Positions 1 through 10,445 of a stretch of DNA of 64,000 nt are shown piece by piece. Source of the stretch: Arthonia radiata. Lineage: Eukaryota > Ascomycota > Arthoniomycetes > Arthoniales > Arthoniaceae. Below the pieces are notes generated by a model. The model was not told the origin of the DNA. It saw nothing but the letters and a program-made list of their open reading frames with translations, and did not search any database. The translations under genes and the position numbers were made by a program. Every line of letters begins with the position of its first letter. The stretch's first letter is position 1. Location: positions 1,686,480 to 1,750,479 of the forward strand of contig PSQN01000012.1 in assembly GCA_002989075.1 (NCBI GenBank), written 5' to 3'.

Positions 1-310
1 AGTCGTGCGCCCAAAAGAGCAAGTATCAGAGTTTCGGCAGACCCGCGCTACTATGCACCGTCCTTGCCTCACGGCGGGGCATTTCCAGCCAAGCTGTCCG
101 CGTCCTCGCCTGGATCTACATACCACATCCATCCGCGCAATCCGACTCCGAGCAGACAGACAGCCAGAAAGTACTACATAGACTATCGTCACACTGACTA
201 CATTTCCACACTGACAAATGTAGCACCGCAGAGACAAATACAACAAACATCCCACTCACGCAACACTCGTCTCTACACACAACCACCCTGATAGTGACGA
301 AACAACCAAA

Positions 311-1702
311 ATGCACATCGAAGCCCTCTACCACTACCCCATCAAATCCCTCCGCGGCATCGCCCTCCCCGCCGCCACGCTCACCCCGCGCGGCCTCCCC
401 CACGACCGCACCTTCATGCTCGTCCGCGACCACGGCCCCGGCGCCATCCACCCGAAAACAGAAACCCGCTACGAGAATATGCACGTGAGCCACTTTCCTG
501 GTCTGTGTTTGTTTACGACGGCTATGGTGCGGGGGGTGCCGGGCGCTACCTCTTCTGACAGTGGTGATGAAGCGGCGGACGGGACGGCGACGGGTGATGC
601 AGAAGACGGAGGCGAGGTGAATGGTAAAAGGGTGGACGACTGCATCGAAATCACGCACGTCTCCCCGGACACGAGAGCCACCTCCAGACTGCTGGTTCCC
701 CTTCTGCCTGACGTGGAGAGCATGCAGCTTGAGAGAGTCTTCATACGCATGCACCAATCTCCCACAGTCGCTTACGCCATGCCCTCGCGCTACTGCCGCT
801 GGTTCAGTCAGATCTTCGGCTTCGACGTCGTGCTCGTGTATCTCGGCCACAGCGACTCGGCGCAGACGCGTCCCGTACTAGGCAACATTGCGCCGAACGC
901 CGCCGTTGTTAACGCGGAGCGCCAACGGAAATTGGAGATGCAGCGGAGGGCGCAGGAGGCGGAGCAGAGGCCGGGGGCAGGGATGAGAGGGTGGCTTGGG
1001 GTGATGTTGGGGGGTGTATCCACTTACCTTACCGGCTCTTCAGAGAACGCAGCGCTGGACGAGCAGGAAGCAGAGGTCTTAGAGACAGAGAAAGACCGCA
1101 CGAATCTGGCCGAGGCGAGGGCCGTGCGGAAGGATCTGCGGGGCCGGGAGTACGACATCACGTTTGCGGACTGTGCGCCGTATCTGGTGGTGAGTTCGGC
1201 GAGTTTGCAGAATGCGCGGGCGCGATTGGGGGACGAAGAAGGGGAGCGGTTGGATATGATGCGGTTTCGGCCGAATGTGGTGGTTGGGGGCGTGGGGGAG
1301 GCGTGGGCGGAGGATTTTTGGGGGGAGGTGGGGGTGTTTCCCACAAACAGTAGTGCGGAGGGGAAAGTTGAGGAGGTGAAGGGTGCGGTGTTGAAGCTCA
1401 CAGCGAATTGCGTGCGGTGTGCAAGTCTTAACGTGGACTACGAGACGGGGAGGGCGACGGGCACGGTGTTGAAGAGTCTGCAGAAGGATCGGCGGGTGGA
1501 TAAGGGGTTGAAGTATGAGCCTGTGTTTGGGCGGTATGGGTTTCTGGGGGGTGGGAAGGAGGTGAGCGTTAGTGTGGGGGATGAGGTAAGGGTGGTCAAG
1601 CGGAATGAGGAGCATACGGCGATGAAGTGGCCGGGGATGGGGGGAGGGAAGAAGGAGGTTTGGTTTCCTGAGGTTGCGCAGGTTGCGAGCGCTGCCGCTT
1701 GA
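311..1702 (+). CDS. MOSC-domain protein (mARC-like molybdenum cofactor-binding family)
   Basis: A single uninterrupted frame of 463 aa starts at ATG 311. Residues 1 to about 45 have the MOSC N-terminal beta-barrel signature (LYHYPIKSLRG, then the LPHDR block). The C-terminal MOSC domain (about residues 300-450) contains FRPNVVV, the NCVRC motif and a VDYETG-type block; the second Cys of that motif is where mARC-type enzymes hold the molybdenum cofactor. Known family members reduce N-hydroxylated compounds or handle the cofactor sulfur, but the substrate here is unknown. Two family-atypical inserts are visible: an acidic low-complexity stretch near residues 72-105 (SDSGDEAADG) and a charged, Gln/Glu-rich stretch near residues 200-275. 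No signal peptide is evident. The family assignment is firm and the physiological role is inferred. Confidence 0.9.
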   Translation: MHIEALYHYPIKSLRGIALPAATLTPRGLPHDRTFMLVRDHGPGAIHPKTETRYENMHVSHFPGLCLFTTAMVRGVPGATSSDSGDEAADGTATGDAEDGGEVNGKRVDDCIEITHVSPDTRATSRLLVPLLPDVESMQLERVFIRMHQSPTVAYAMPSRYCRWFSQIFGFDVVLVYLGHSDSAQTRPVLGNIAPNAAVVNAERQRKLEMQRRAQEAEQRPGAGMRGWLGVMLGGVSTYLTGSSENAALDEQEAEVLETEKDRTNLAEARAVRKDLRGREYDITFADCAPYLVVSSASLQNARARLGDEEGERLDMMRFRPNVVVGGVGEAWAEDFWGEVGVFPTNSSAEGKVEEVKGAVLKLTANCVRCASLNVDYETGRATGTVLKSLQKDRRVDKGLKYEPVFGRYGFLGGGKEVSVSVGDEVRVVKRNEEHTAMKWPGMGGGKKEVWFPEVAQVASAAA

Positions 1703-2397
1703 GAATAGATGGGTTGTATAAGGAGGCTATTATTCATCGGAACCGTATGCAGCAGTCGTGTGTAATGGTCGCCTAGTCTCGATCATTGAGGTGATTGGGA
1801 TTGTCCTGCGCAGACGGTTTATTCGTTGTTGACGGTCGTAGTAAGTACTTGTAGTCGGTGTTCGTGGCTTCCTCTACGAGCTGCGGTCGCTCACACTGCT
1901 GACGACATAGAGCTCGTGAAGGGACGTGTACTTCTTGAGTAAGAGCCTCGTTGTGACCGTTGACCCGGTACTCATTTCGACTTGGAGCTGAAAAGCGAGG
2001 AGGCTTTTGAGGCGAAGCTTGTCGATGAAGTCCGTGAGGAGGCAAGCCATGGGCGGTCTTGTCCATTCGATTGTTGGCTACTGGATGATACGCTGGGGCT
2101 CTTGGGCTTTGAGAGGAAGAGCTGGGCTATGCCGACAGGTTGGTCATTGGTCGGGTCGCGCGGGAATCCTGCTATACCGGCGGGCATTGTGGATGATCTC
2201 AAGAGGCTGGGAGTGATGTGCAGGATTTGCTGTTCAATGTAGGAGATAAAATGTTGGTTGGCGTTGCCTGATAGTCAGTAGACTTCACTACTAATACTAG
2301 ACGTGAGTTGAAGGATAAGAGGCCATCTTATATCTACCCGCCATAGTCGAATATACACCATTGCCGTGCTTACGCGATCTGATCGGATGAGGAGTTG
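1703..2397. other. Intergenic region, no gene supported
   Basis: This region holds the MOSC gene's 3' end and then sequence of ordinary base composition. Short open frames on both strands overlap each other, and none shows a domain, a convincing start context or splice-linked continuation. No tRNA-like promoter boxes or repeats were seen. Confidence 0.5.
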
Positions 2398-2754
2398 ATG
2401 AGGCATCGTATTGCGAACCATATAGCTTTTCAAAGCAGCAGCGGAGTAGCAGGCTGCAAGGGAAGTTCTCTTCGCGTTCGATATGCCACTCCGGACTACT
2501 GTCCAGGATACATGGATGAGACTGGTCGGAGTTCGGAGTTGACCTTTCCAGAAGCTGCGCAAACAGCGCTTGCTGCTGTGGAGGTCAGTAGTCTCATGTC
2601 CCTGGCGCAGGTGCTATTAGCTATCACGGAGTACGGATTGAAAGGCCTTGAATACAGCCAGGTACTCTTGAACTTTTGCTTAACGTTGACAGTGCTGCCA
2701 TTCGGGGATCGGATTCGGTCACGGAAAAGCAGCGAGAACTTTTCTGCATCATGA
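2398..2754 (+). pseudogene. Possible fragment of a fungal transcription-factor middle region
   Basis: The open frame contains a stretch (about 2500-2680, motif SLMSLAQVLLAITEYGLKG) resembling the helical segment of the fungal-specific transcription factor domain, where a run of Leu/Ala is followed by a Glu-Tyr-Gly step. No zinc cluster, upstream exon or downstream continuation could be joined to it, and what follows drifts out of the pattern. It may be a decayed remnant of a Zn2Cys6 gene, or a chance open frame. The start codon is simply the first ATG. Low confidence. Confidence 0.2.
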
Positions 2755-2915
2755 GATTCCATTTGTGGTATACTTCAACGGAGGAATCAGCCTAACTTTT
2801 TGGATTGAAGCTCCTCGCGCACATCATACGCACATCATGATAGCTTGTTGACATTCGCGATCGCAGACATGCCTATCCCTTGAATACGACGTCATGCCTC
2901 GTCACTCAGCAAGAG

Positions 2916-3791
2916 ATGCTAAGAAATGCCTGGGCCACAGTCCGCTCGCGCAGAGCGTGGGTGAATGAGGGCCGCTTCTCAAGACCGAAGCGATATCGCA
3001 GCGATGACCTGAAGACGACGACAGAGTCGCAGACAACGAAGATACAAGAGGCTGAGAAATTGCACGTCTCCATACCTGGCCCAGCATGGCTGTGGACAAC
3101 CGTCGAGCCGCTGGCAGCCCCGTTTCGCGCATACGGCCGGGCCGCGAAACAGCGTCCCTATGTCACGCAGTTCTGCAGCTCGCTGGTGATATATTTCCTG
3201 GGCGACACAGCCTCACAGTACATCCAGCAGCGTGGTGAACACCCAGACGCCCCGGGGCAGGCGCTGCTGGAGAACTACGATACGCAGCGGCCATTAAGAG
3301 CGCTCTGCATCGGCGGAATCAGCAGCATACCCAGCTATCGGTGGTTCATATACCTGTCGACGCACTTCAACGCGCCCGCGAGCTGGCCCATGAGCAAGGT
3401 GTTGTCGCTGGCATACAAGGTGGCTGTCAATCAGGCTGTGTTCACTCCCATCTTCAACTCGTACTTCTTCGGCATGCAGTGCCTGTTGTCCGGCGAGGGT
3501 GGACCGGAGCATCTTGACACTTCCAATACCACATGGGACGCGCTGGCGTTTCGCGATAGATTTGCTGCTGCTTGGACGCGCATCGTCGAAACAGTGCCAA
3601 CATCCTGGTACAACTCGTGCAAATTCTGGCCATTCGTCACGGCCTTCTCGTTCACCTTCATACCATTAAGACAGCGCAGTGTCTTTGCGGGATTCATGGC
3701 CATTGGCTGGCAAAGCTACCTTGGTATCTTGAATCAACGGGCAGTTGAGCAAGAGCGGCTTGAGTTGGCAGCGCATGGGGCTAAGATGTAA
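2916..3791 (+). CDS. Mpv17/PMP22-family membrane protein
   Basis: The frame is 291 aa from ATG 2916; the frame extends a little upstream, but only from a TTG. The N-terminal 60 residues are basic (RSRRAW, RPKRYR) and may act as an organelle-targeting extension. From about residue 80 the protein matches the Mpv17/PMP22 family: an Ala/Gly-rich first membrane helix with the SLVIYFLGD-type opening, a YRWFIYLS block, and the diagnostic C-terminal core TSWYNSCKFWPFV...FTFIPLRQR followed by a terminal helix ending in WQSYLGILNQ. Family members are four-helix proteins of the mitochondrial inner or peroxisomal membrane, and some act as channels. No intron is needed. The gene converges on the next gene, with only 21 bp between the two stop codons, so the transcripts probably overlap at their 3' ends. 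Confidence 0.88.
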   Translation: MLRNAWATVRSRRAWVNEGRFSRPKRYRSDDLKTTTESQTTKIQEAEKLHVSIPGPAWLWTTVEPLAAPFRAYGRAAKQRPYVTQFCSSLVIYFLGDTASQYIQQRGEHPDAPGQALLENYDTQRPLRALCIGGISSIPSYRWFIYLSTHFNAPASWPMSKVLSLAYKVAVNQAVFTPIFNSYFFGMQCLLSGEGGPEHLDTSNTTWDALAFRDRFAAAWTRIVETVPTSWYNSCKFWPFVTAFSFTFIPLRQRSVFAGFMAIGWQSYLGILNQRAVEQERLELAAHGAKM

Positions 3792-3812
3792 TTTGCACTA
3801 CTGTGTCATTGT

Positions 3813-6206
3813 CTAGAAGCCACCACCTTGTGCTTTGGGCCAGAATGCGTCCGTAGAATTGAACATCATCAGTCCATGATCTTCTAGATTCGACCAGAAC
3901 TCCAGTGATGGATCGGCGCTTAGCCATTGCTCCGGCGACCAGTCCAGTAAGACATCCGACATTGCGGCAGAGCTTTGAACGCCTGAGGCATCGGGCGTGA
4001 TCAAGCCTGTTGGCTGCGTCGCCGGTGCCTGAGTATGTTCCTGCGCCATGACGCCAGGGTCGAGAATGCGGTCCATGCTCCTCTTCAGCATGAAGTGCGC
4101 CTGACGACATAGCTCGTAGTTGCCAATACCAGGGCGGGCAACCCATTCGAGGGTTGAGATGAGAATGCTGAGGTTTTGGATGACAGTACTGCGCGAGAAT
4201 GCATTCGAGCTGTAGTTGTGGGTTTGAGCTTGTCGAAGAAGCTCCAAAATCAGAACGCCAGCCGCAGGGAGGCAGAATAGCATGATTGACCAAGGCAGAT
4301 CAGAAATCACCCAGCCGATATTGCCACCTGCCTGTGTGACGACAGCAAGCCCGTGTGTGAGCAAGTCTCCGGACAGTCTCAACAGCTCGAATGAGTCGCC
4401 GTGCAATCGCTGGACGATGACGCGCTGTAGAAGCCTGGTGAAATGATTATGTCAGCCTCTGTTTCTGAGTCTTATAATGCAGTACTTTGGAAAGCCACGC
4501 CTGCGATGTGGCTTTTGCAAAGGACATGGGCACGCTTCACTCACCAGTTATTGTATAGGTGATCCAGATATACAACGTTTAGGCTGTAGCACTCGCCAGG
4601 AGGTCGATCAGAGTTCCGTATAGACGTGTCGTATCGCATCTTGGGTGGCACGTTCTCCCAGTCTGTACGTGAGCGTTGTGCGATGCTTGCAGTTCTGATT
4701 CTCATATCCTCTGTGGAAATGCTGCCAGGCGTCCCCAGGAATAGCTCTAGGATCTCTTCTCGGCATATGTAACAGTTTTTGTTCGCATAATACATCGAGA
4801 AGCTTTGACTGAGATCGACATCGTACGCCCGATCTCCTCTTTTAGCTATAAGAGCCTCGAGTTCGTCGACGGGCAGCGCAAGCGCTTTATTATCGAGACA
4901 CATGGGAGCATCTAGACGAACATACCGCTGGCTGATCCGAGGAGGTCTCCCCACGAAGACTGCAATACTTTTGTCAATCATGTATGCAAACAGGACCATG
5001 TGCTGTCGCAGCTGTGCTAGCCACCGAGGTACCTCTGGCGTGATGCGAATCTCTAGATGCAGACCTAGGGCAAAGAGGCATGACGACAGGTCGCCGATCC
5101 ACTTCCATGCATTGTAGCTGGCGTCGCCGTAGAACAAGGTTTGGACAACGGTGTTTTCTGTCAGTATCCACATCAAGACATCGTTTACTGACCCTGTCTC
5201 ATCGCAAAAATTGACGCAAATGTTAGTGGTGTCAATCAGCGCCCTCCAGGATGGTGGCTTGCTAAGTTCCTCGATATTATTTCTCTTAGTCGGGTCCTGA
5301 GTGCCGCGCGCCAAGCTGAAAGCAGCGGTGACTACTGCAACGGTCTCCCATCGTATTAACGACGCGATAAAGGTATCGGCATACTCCTCCATTGATCGTT
5401 GGCCAGGTAAGGGTAGAGGCTTTGCCGTGTTGTCGAACAGGAGACGCGATAGGGTTCTTAGCTCGGATATGGGATCAGCAGTCGAACTGATGGCGCCTAG
5501 TGTGATGGTCAATGATGCCCAGCATTTCTTCAGGATCGCGGCTGGAGTCCGAGCCGCCATATTGCAAGGTCTATGCTCCGACAGCTCATGCTGTACCAGG
5601 GCAAGTGATACAGTCTTGAGCACTTGTACGCCCATCTCCACCCTGCAATCGTCCCGGAATGAAAGCTTTCTGGACATCATGGCATCGTGTTCATAATCAT
5701 TGCAATCTGCGTCGACATGTTGTGACTCGCATAAAGGTGCCAATATGCTCGTTTCACCTGCCCATAATGTATCAGCATGGCCTACGGAGTGCTTTGCACA
5801 GCAATCATCTCTCATAGGTGATTTCAGTGCTCAGATAGACAGCATGGGTGCAGCTCCCGTGGAAGCCGCACGCACGAGCGCTCTGGATGGCCAAAATGCG
5901 CGTACCTAGGTACCCGTCTGGCGCGCGAGCTATATTTGTCTCATTGTCATCAGTGTTGCCGTTGATAGCTGTGGACGGTGCAGAAGCCGCTCGAACAAGA
6001 GGCGAAGTAGCAGGAGGCGCCAGAGCTGCTCCAAAATGTCGCTTGGTCATAGGAGCTGGGTGATATGTACAGGTCTTGGCTCGCCGGCGACACCTTTGAC
6101 ATATTGGCTGCTCGTGATCACAACGAAGTTTGGAGATTCGGCACGGCTCACAGCTTGGAATCTTGCCATTCCTGCGATATTCCGGAATAGTGTGTTGGGG
6201 AAGCAT
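3813..6206 (-). CDS. Zn(II)2Cys6 transcription factor TF1 (three exons)
   Basis: Three exons on the minus strand: 6206-5876, 5757-4545 and 4434-3813, totalling 2166 nt (721 aa plus stop). Intron 2 is clear, with donor GTGAGT at 4544 and branch GCTGACA before acceptor AG at 4436-4435. Intron 1 ends at AG 5759-5758 with a GCTGATA branch; its donor is most likely GTGCGT at 5875, with GTACGC at 5905 as an alternative in the same phase. The N-terminus carries a fungal zinc cluster, C-x2-C-x6-C-x6-C-x2-C-x6-C (CEPCRISKLRC...CQRC), which binds DNA through two zinc ions. The central part (about residues 250-430) has the fungal transcription-factor domain pattern, including a WKWIGDLSSCLFALGLHLE segment. 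The C-terminus is acidic and Trp/Asp-rich, plausible as an activation region. Target genes are unknown. It is divergent from TF2. Confidence 0.88.
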
Positions 6207-7051
6207 CTTCTTGAGTTGCGTTTGTTTCTCGTACTGTTATCTATCAAGTGTGATTTGGATCACGCCACTTCACCATCAGAGCTTGAGTGAGACGTGGAAA
6301 TGGCTTGTGTTTATGAGATGCCCATGCAAGGGGGGTGACTCTTTCACACCCCTTTCCGCATCGTCTATTCCGAACTTGACTTCGTGATGGTGAGTCAATT
6401 CCCGCGCCTTTCAAGCATCAGCTGATGCATTCAACCGACTTATTGGACGCTCTCGCTGGCATAACAAAAAGTGTGAGCAGCGGTGATGCTCATTGTTGAA
6501 AGCCACTCGTTACTTGTCAGACGCATGATGCAGACTGGCGATGCCGGCAGAATAGTAGTCAGTGCAGGATTGGTTACCGGCCCATTGGCAGCCATGATCA
6601 GACCCTTTCGTCAGCATGGAAGAGCTCGTCCGCCCACGAACACCCTGTTATAACGGGTTCTTTGGATCGAGTGTGCGCTTTTTGACTTCAAATCAATACC
6701 GTGAAGATGGTCGAGCTGCCAGCCGTGATCTGGGAAGAGGTCGGCAACCCATCCTGACCTTGATATTCCATGTGACGCCAGATGTGGCTTAGTCTTCCTG
6801 TCGCAGAACATGCAGACGCGTCTCGCAAGTCATATTGCAATAGACTAGACGAGCATTCGCTGCTCAGGTTCAACGTTGGAAGGTGTTCTTCCCTGCTTCA
6901 TATTCACAAGTCACCAAGACAATCCATTGCCAAACAGAAACCAACTGCGTGCCATTTAGCCGCGAACCGGATAGCTTCTCGTGGAGCGTCAATATCGTAG
7001 CTCCTCGTCGTCGTTTCCTTTCTTTACTTCTGACCACTGCTCGGACCGGCA
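6207..7051. promoter_or_regulatory. Shared divergent promoter region between two Zn2Cys6 genes
   Basis: This 845 bp lies between the start codons of TF1 (minus) and TF2 (plus), so both promoters must be here or overlap the 5' transcribed regions. An inverted CCAAT sequence is present near 6580 (CCCATTGG), and scattered CGG/CCG triplets suit zinc-cluster binding, but no clear inverted CGG pair with conserved spacing was established. No gene is supported within it. Confidence 0.5.
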
Positions 7052-9942
7052 ATGGAGACTGCTTCAAATCAGCCGTCCCCAGAAGATGTCAATGATATCT
7101 TGAAGCGGAAACGAAAGGCCAGTGCACAAGCTATCATCAGAATCATTGCCCGCAGCTAACGGTGTTGCAGGTTCGCGAGCATAAAGTAAGCAACAGATTC
7201 TGTTCTTCAATCGTGAACAACAAACAGCCAACCGGAAAGGGCCAAAGGAATGAGCCAAGTGTCATATACTAATCGTATGTGGTACAGGGTAAAACCGATT
7301 CTTCCCCGACGCCGAATCTCATCCATTCAACACCTCCTTACTTACATACCTCTGTATCAGCATGCTATCCGTGCCGAAAGCGAAAGGCCAGCAAGCCCCC
7401 CAAAAGTGTACCATCAGACGTGTAGTCTGACATATCGCAGGTCCGATGCGACTCTCAAGTCCCTTGCAAAACATGCATGTGCGTGTCTCTGACAATACCT
7501 CCTGCCCTGAGGGCGTGCAAGGCTGATTCCACCTTCTTAGCGAACGTCAACATCCAGAACTCTGCACCTTCAATCCTCCGAACAAACGTCGCGAGTCCGG
7601 AGCGTCTCAGGTAGATGGCACAGTCAATGGCGATGGCGTACACAGCAAAGATGATTGGGACCGAATCAGCGCGAAGATATACGGTGTCGAGCGAGCTCTT
7701 GCTGAGCTGAAAGATGATCTGAGATCGATCAATGGCGTCCCTCCATATCCTCCAGACAGCATACCCAGTGTGCCGCCACCCCCCGGTGTTTCTGTTTACG
7801 AACGCACCAAGCCGAGCGGTCCAAGCTACACCAAAGCCATGGAGATGAGTGAGCACAGTAAAACAACAGGGCACAACATCCACCTGGGTGGGGGATCAAT
7901 ACCAGCCTTGATCACTGCTTTGGGGAAAGGCAATGACTATTCGAAGAAGGTTCAGTCGGTCTTTGGAGATAGCACAATGCTGCCAGTCTTCGGACTTGAT
8001 AACGAGAGCGCGACATATCCCTTCATCAGTCTCTGGGGTACTCAGGATCCTACAGCTCGAGTAGCAGACCTGCGTAAGGTCTTACCTAGCGATGCTGAAT
8101 GCACCGAGTATGTGAAAGCGTCCCATTACGCCAGGGTTTGCCACTGACACACGAGTAGGACCTTTCGACAATACAAAGAGGGTGCTCATGTCCTATATCC
8201 AGCCATCGCCGATATCGAAAGCTTCGAGTCCGGGCTCCTGGCTTTTCTAGCGAACCGGCGAACCAACGACCAAACAATGCAAATGCAGATCTCCAATGAA
8301 TCATTGGATGGAGTTCACATTCGGTGGATTGGGTTGCTATTTGCCGTGTTGGCCAGTGGCTCACAATTCTCGTCGACGCTCGCTAAGAGAGAGCGCGAAT
8401 TACTCTGCCAGGTGTACTGTGAGTTGTATTCGCTCAAGGGATGTCGATGCGTACTAATAACTTTATCTAGCATGCTGCTCATTCGAATGTCTTCGCCTCG
8501 TCAATTACTTATCAAATGCTTCTGTCGATGTGATCCAGTCATTGCTCATTTTGGGCAATGTCTTGTCTAATACCATGAACGCAGGGTCTTCATGGGTCCT
8601 GCTTGGGTTAACTCTACGCCTCGCAAGAACGCTTGGAGCCGACACTGCTTCTGAGCACGCCAGCAAGGTAAGCCCAGAGCATCTATGTTCACAATTATTG
8701 CCCATCACCAGCGAGCACTTTGCGTGGCCTGCAGAAGCACAATCTGTGACGAGAGTCGACTCGCACTATACTTCGTGAATGCGTAGATCAGGCTGACTTT
8801 TCGAAATACAGTCCTCCTCCGAGTTGATTGCCTCAAAGATTTGGTGGGCAGTGCTTTGGCAGGATAGCCTACTCTGCATTTCCTACGACCGCAACACCTC
8901 AACAGCTACCCCTGATACACCCTATCCACCGCCCGACCTCACCATTGATCGTGGCGGCCTTGCCTTTACGGAATGCATGTACCGCCTTGCACGAGTTGGG
9001 CTTCTGACTGTACGAAACCGTATCGCACCCCAGTCTATCGAGTCGCGTCTCTCGCGTTGTGTGGATCTCAGAGACGAGATAGCTCGCACTCGCGAAGCAG
9101 CCGCGCACCATCTCAGAGACGCACGCCAATGTCGCACTATCCGTGATCAGGTTGAGTATTGGGTACTACATCTTCACGCTTCATACATGACATCTGAGTT
9201 GTGTCGTCCAGCCATCTCGCCAGGAACTGCAGATTTTGATAAAGGAGCCGCGCTGCGGCGCCTATGCATTGCTAATCTGCTCAGCACAGTAGAAGCGTTC
9301 AATGGTCTTGCCAACGCTAGCCCACTTCACGCACGGTCATGGGCTGTCTTGCACCGCGCCTTGTCTGCTGCCTTGTTACTTGGCATTCTTGGAGAACCTC
9401 TCCGAAATTCAAGGGCTCATGACGTTCTTCGGCAACTTATCAAGATCATGAAAGAGGGTTCTGGCCCCGATCAAACCAACGGTGCGCCTTTTGAGGAGGA
9501 AATGAACGGACCTGTCGCTCGCAGTGTCAGTGCTCTGAACAAGCTCAGTGCGCCAGAAAGCATTACTCCAAGGAACATGGAGGAGAATCAGCAGCAAGGT
9601 CAAGCAAATACTAGTATGTCGATGACGAGCAATTCAGTCAGCGTGCCGCCACACATGGGTACGCATGTACCCTACACTATGCCTGGTATGGCTGAAATGA
9701 GCGCGACGAGGAGCACAGCGGATGTAAAGGGAAATTTCGGGTCGCCTTCACAAGCACAGACGGGAGCGTCAAATGCGTTCGTCAACAATAACGGGCAAGG
9801 ACTGGACAACATTGACGAGAGTGCGTTTTTCCTGCCGACTCCGTTGGCTGGCTTTGAAGACGAGAGCAGCCCGTACGCTTTGATGGACTCAATCATCTGG
9901 GGTGGCGCCGGAGGACCGACTGGTAGAAACAGCATGAGTTGA
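7052..9942 (+). CDS. Zn(II)2Cys6 transcription factor TF2 (nine exons, unusual splicing)
   Basis: Proposed exons: 7052-7117, 7171-7185, 7288 (one base), 7361-7386, 7441-7478, 7541-8107, 8159-8418, 8471-8667 and 8812-9942. They sum to 2301 nt, exactly 766 codons plus stop, which strongly supports the model. Joined, the N-terminus reads as a basic KRKRK/VREHK arm and a zinc cluster C-x2-C-x6-C-x5-C-x2-C-x8-C (ACYPCRKRK, VRCD, CKTC, ERQHPELC). Introns at 7118-7170 and 7387-7440 begin with GC; the others use GTAAGC, GTAAAA, GTGCGT, GTATGT, GTGAGT and GTAAGC. Branch points (CTAAC, ACTAAT, CTGAC, CTGAT) sit where expected. The middle holds the fungal transcription-factor domain (VFGLDNESATYPF, then a LLGLTLRLARTLGAD helix). 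The last 150 residues are Asn/Ser/Gln/Met-rich and end in an acidic segment. It adjoins the tandem small-protein genes, but control of them is only a guess. Confidence 0.87.
7186..7360 (+). other. Intron pair separated by a single-base exon (stwintron-like)
   Basis: The codon AAA (Lys of VREHK, ending at 7185) must be joined to GCA TGC TAT (Ala-Cys-Tyr) to make the zinc cluster, but acceptor AG 7359-7360 leaves only CA of the Ala codon. One G is missing. An intron 7186-7287 (donor GTAAGC, branch TACTAAT, acceptor TACAG) is followed by G at 7288 and at once by a second donor GTAAAA at 7289, whose intron ends at 7360. The G restores the frame. The two introns are 102 and 72 nt. Either a one-nucleotide exon is recognised or the introns are removed one after the other, as in fungal spliceosomal twin introns. 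Confidence 0.65.
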
Positions 9943-10353
9943 TGGTAAGTCTGACCACTCAGAACAACACCGAGACTATATGTAAAAAGTCGACAGAAAA
10001 GTCGTTGTGTGCACTTGCTTACAGTGATCGAATGTATACGTCGTGGTACAGATCCTCGCCATCTTCCAAGCAGAAGGTAGAACCATGACTACCAATGCCT
10101 TGAGGTAAGTTCGCATCTGGCGAAAACACCTCTCGGACTCATTGCAGGTTTATCTATTATATCAAAGCCCTGATACTCATGCTCTTTGGTAAACAAATGA
10201 CGCGATGACCTGGTGTCAATCTTGCCCCGCTTCTTCGACGCTTGAACTTCGGTCACTTAAGATTAAAAGAAAATATGCTGCTTTGGTACGCAGGAAAAAA
10301 GTATGACCCCTGTTGCGATACCTAATCTGATTAGACCAGCATGATGAGAAAGA
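9943..10353. other. TF2 3' region and spacer
   Basis: This should contain the 3' untranslated part of TF2 and then the upstream region of the first tandem gene. Short A-rich runs occur near 10,265 and 10,295. No open frame with a recognisable product was found. Confidence 0.4.
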
Positions 10354-10372
10354 GACGTGGCATGCTATATAT
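10354..10372 (+). promoter_or_regulatory. GACGTGGCAT element and TATA-like sequence, upstream of tandem gene 1
   Basis: The 10-mer GACGTGGCAT at 10,354-10,363 is followed within three bases by TATATAT at 10,366-10,372. It lies 92 bp upstream of ATG 10,446, which argues for that start rather than the in-frame ATG at 10,341. ACGT-cored sites are typical of bZIP factors (family knowledge), but the binding protein here is unknown. Confidence 0.6.
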
Positions 10373-10445
10373 GCCGAAGCTGTTTACCCTACCTCGACAG
10401 TCCTGCCCCCATGTCTTCGAGCATCTACAGGATTTCGACACATCC

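Noticed and set aside
116-850. Long minus-strand open frame over the MOSC gene
   Set aside because: It is antisense to a gene with clear domain matches; its His/Arg/Val-rich composition is typical of a GC-rich shadow frame.
10341-10445. Upstream in-frame ATG for tandem gene 1
   Set aside because: It would place the start before the shared promoter element and the TATATAT sequence; the ATG at 10,446 gives the same layout as the other members.
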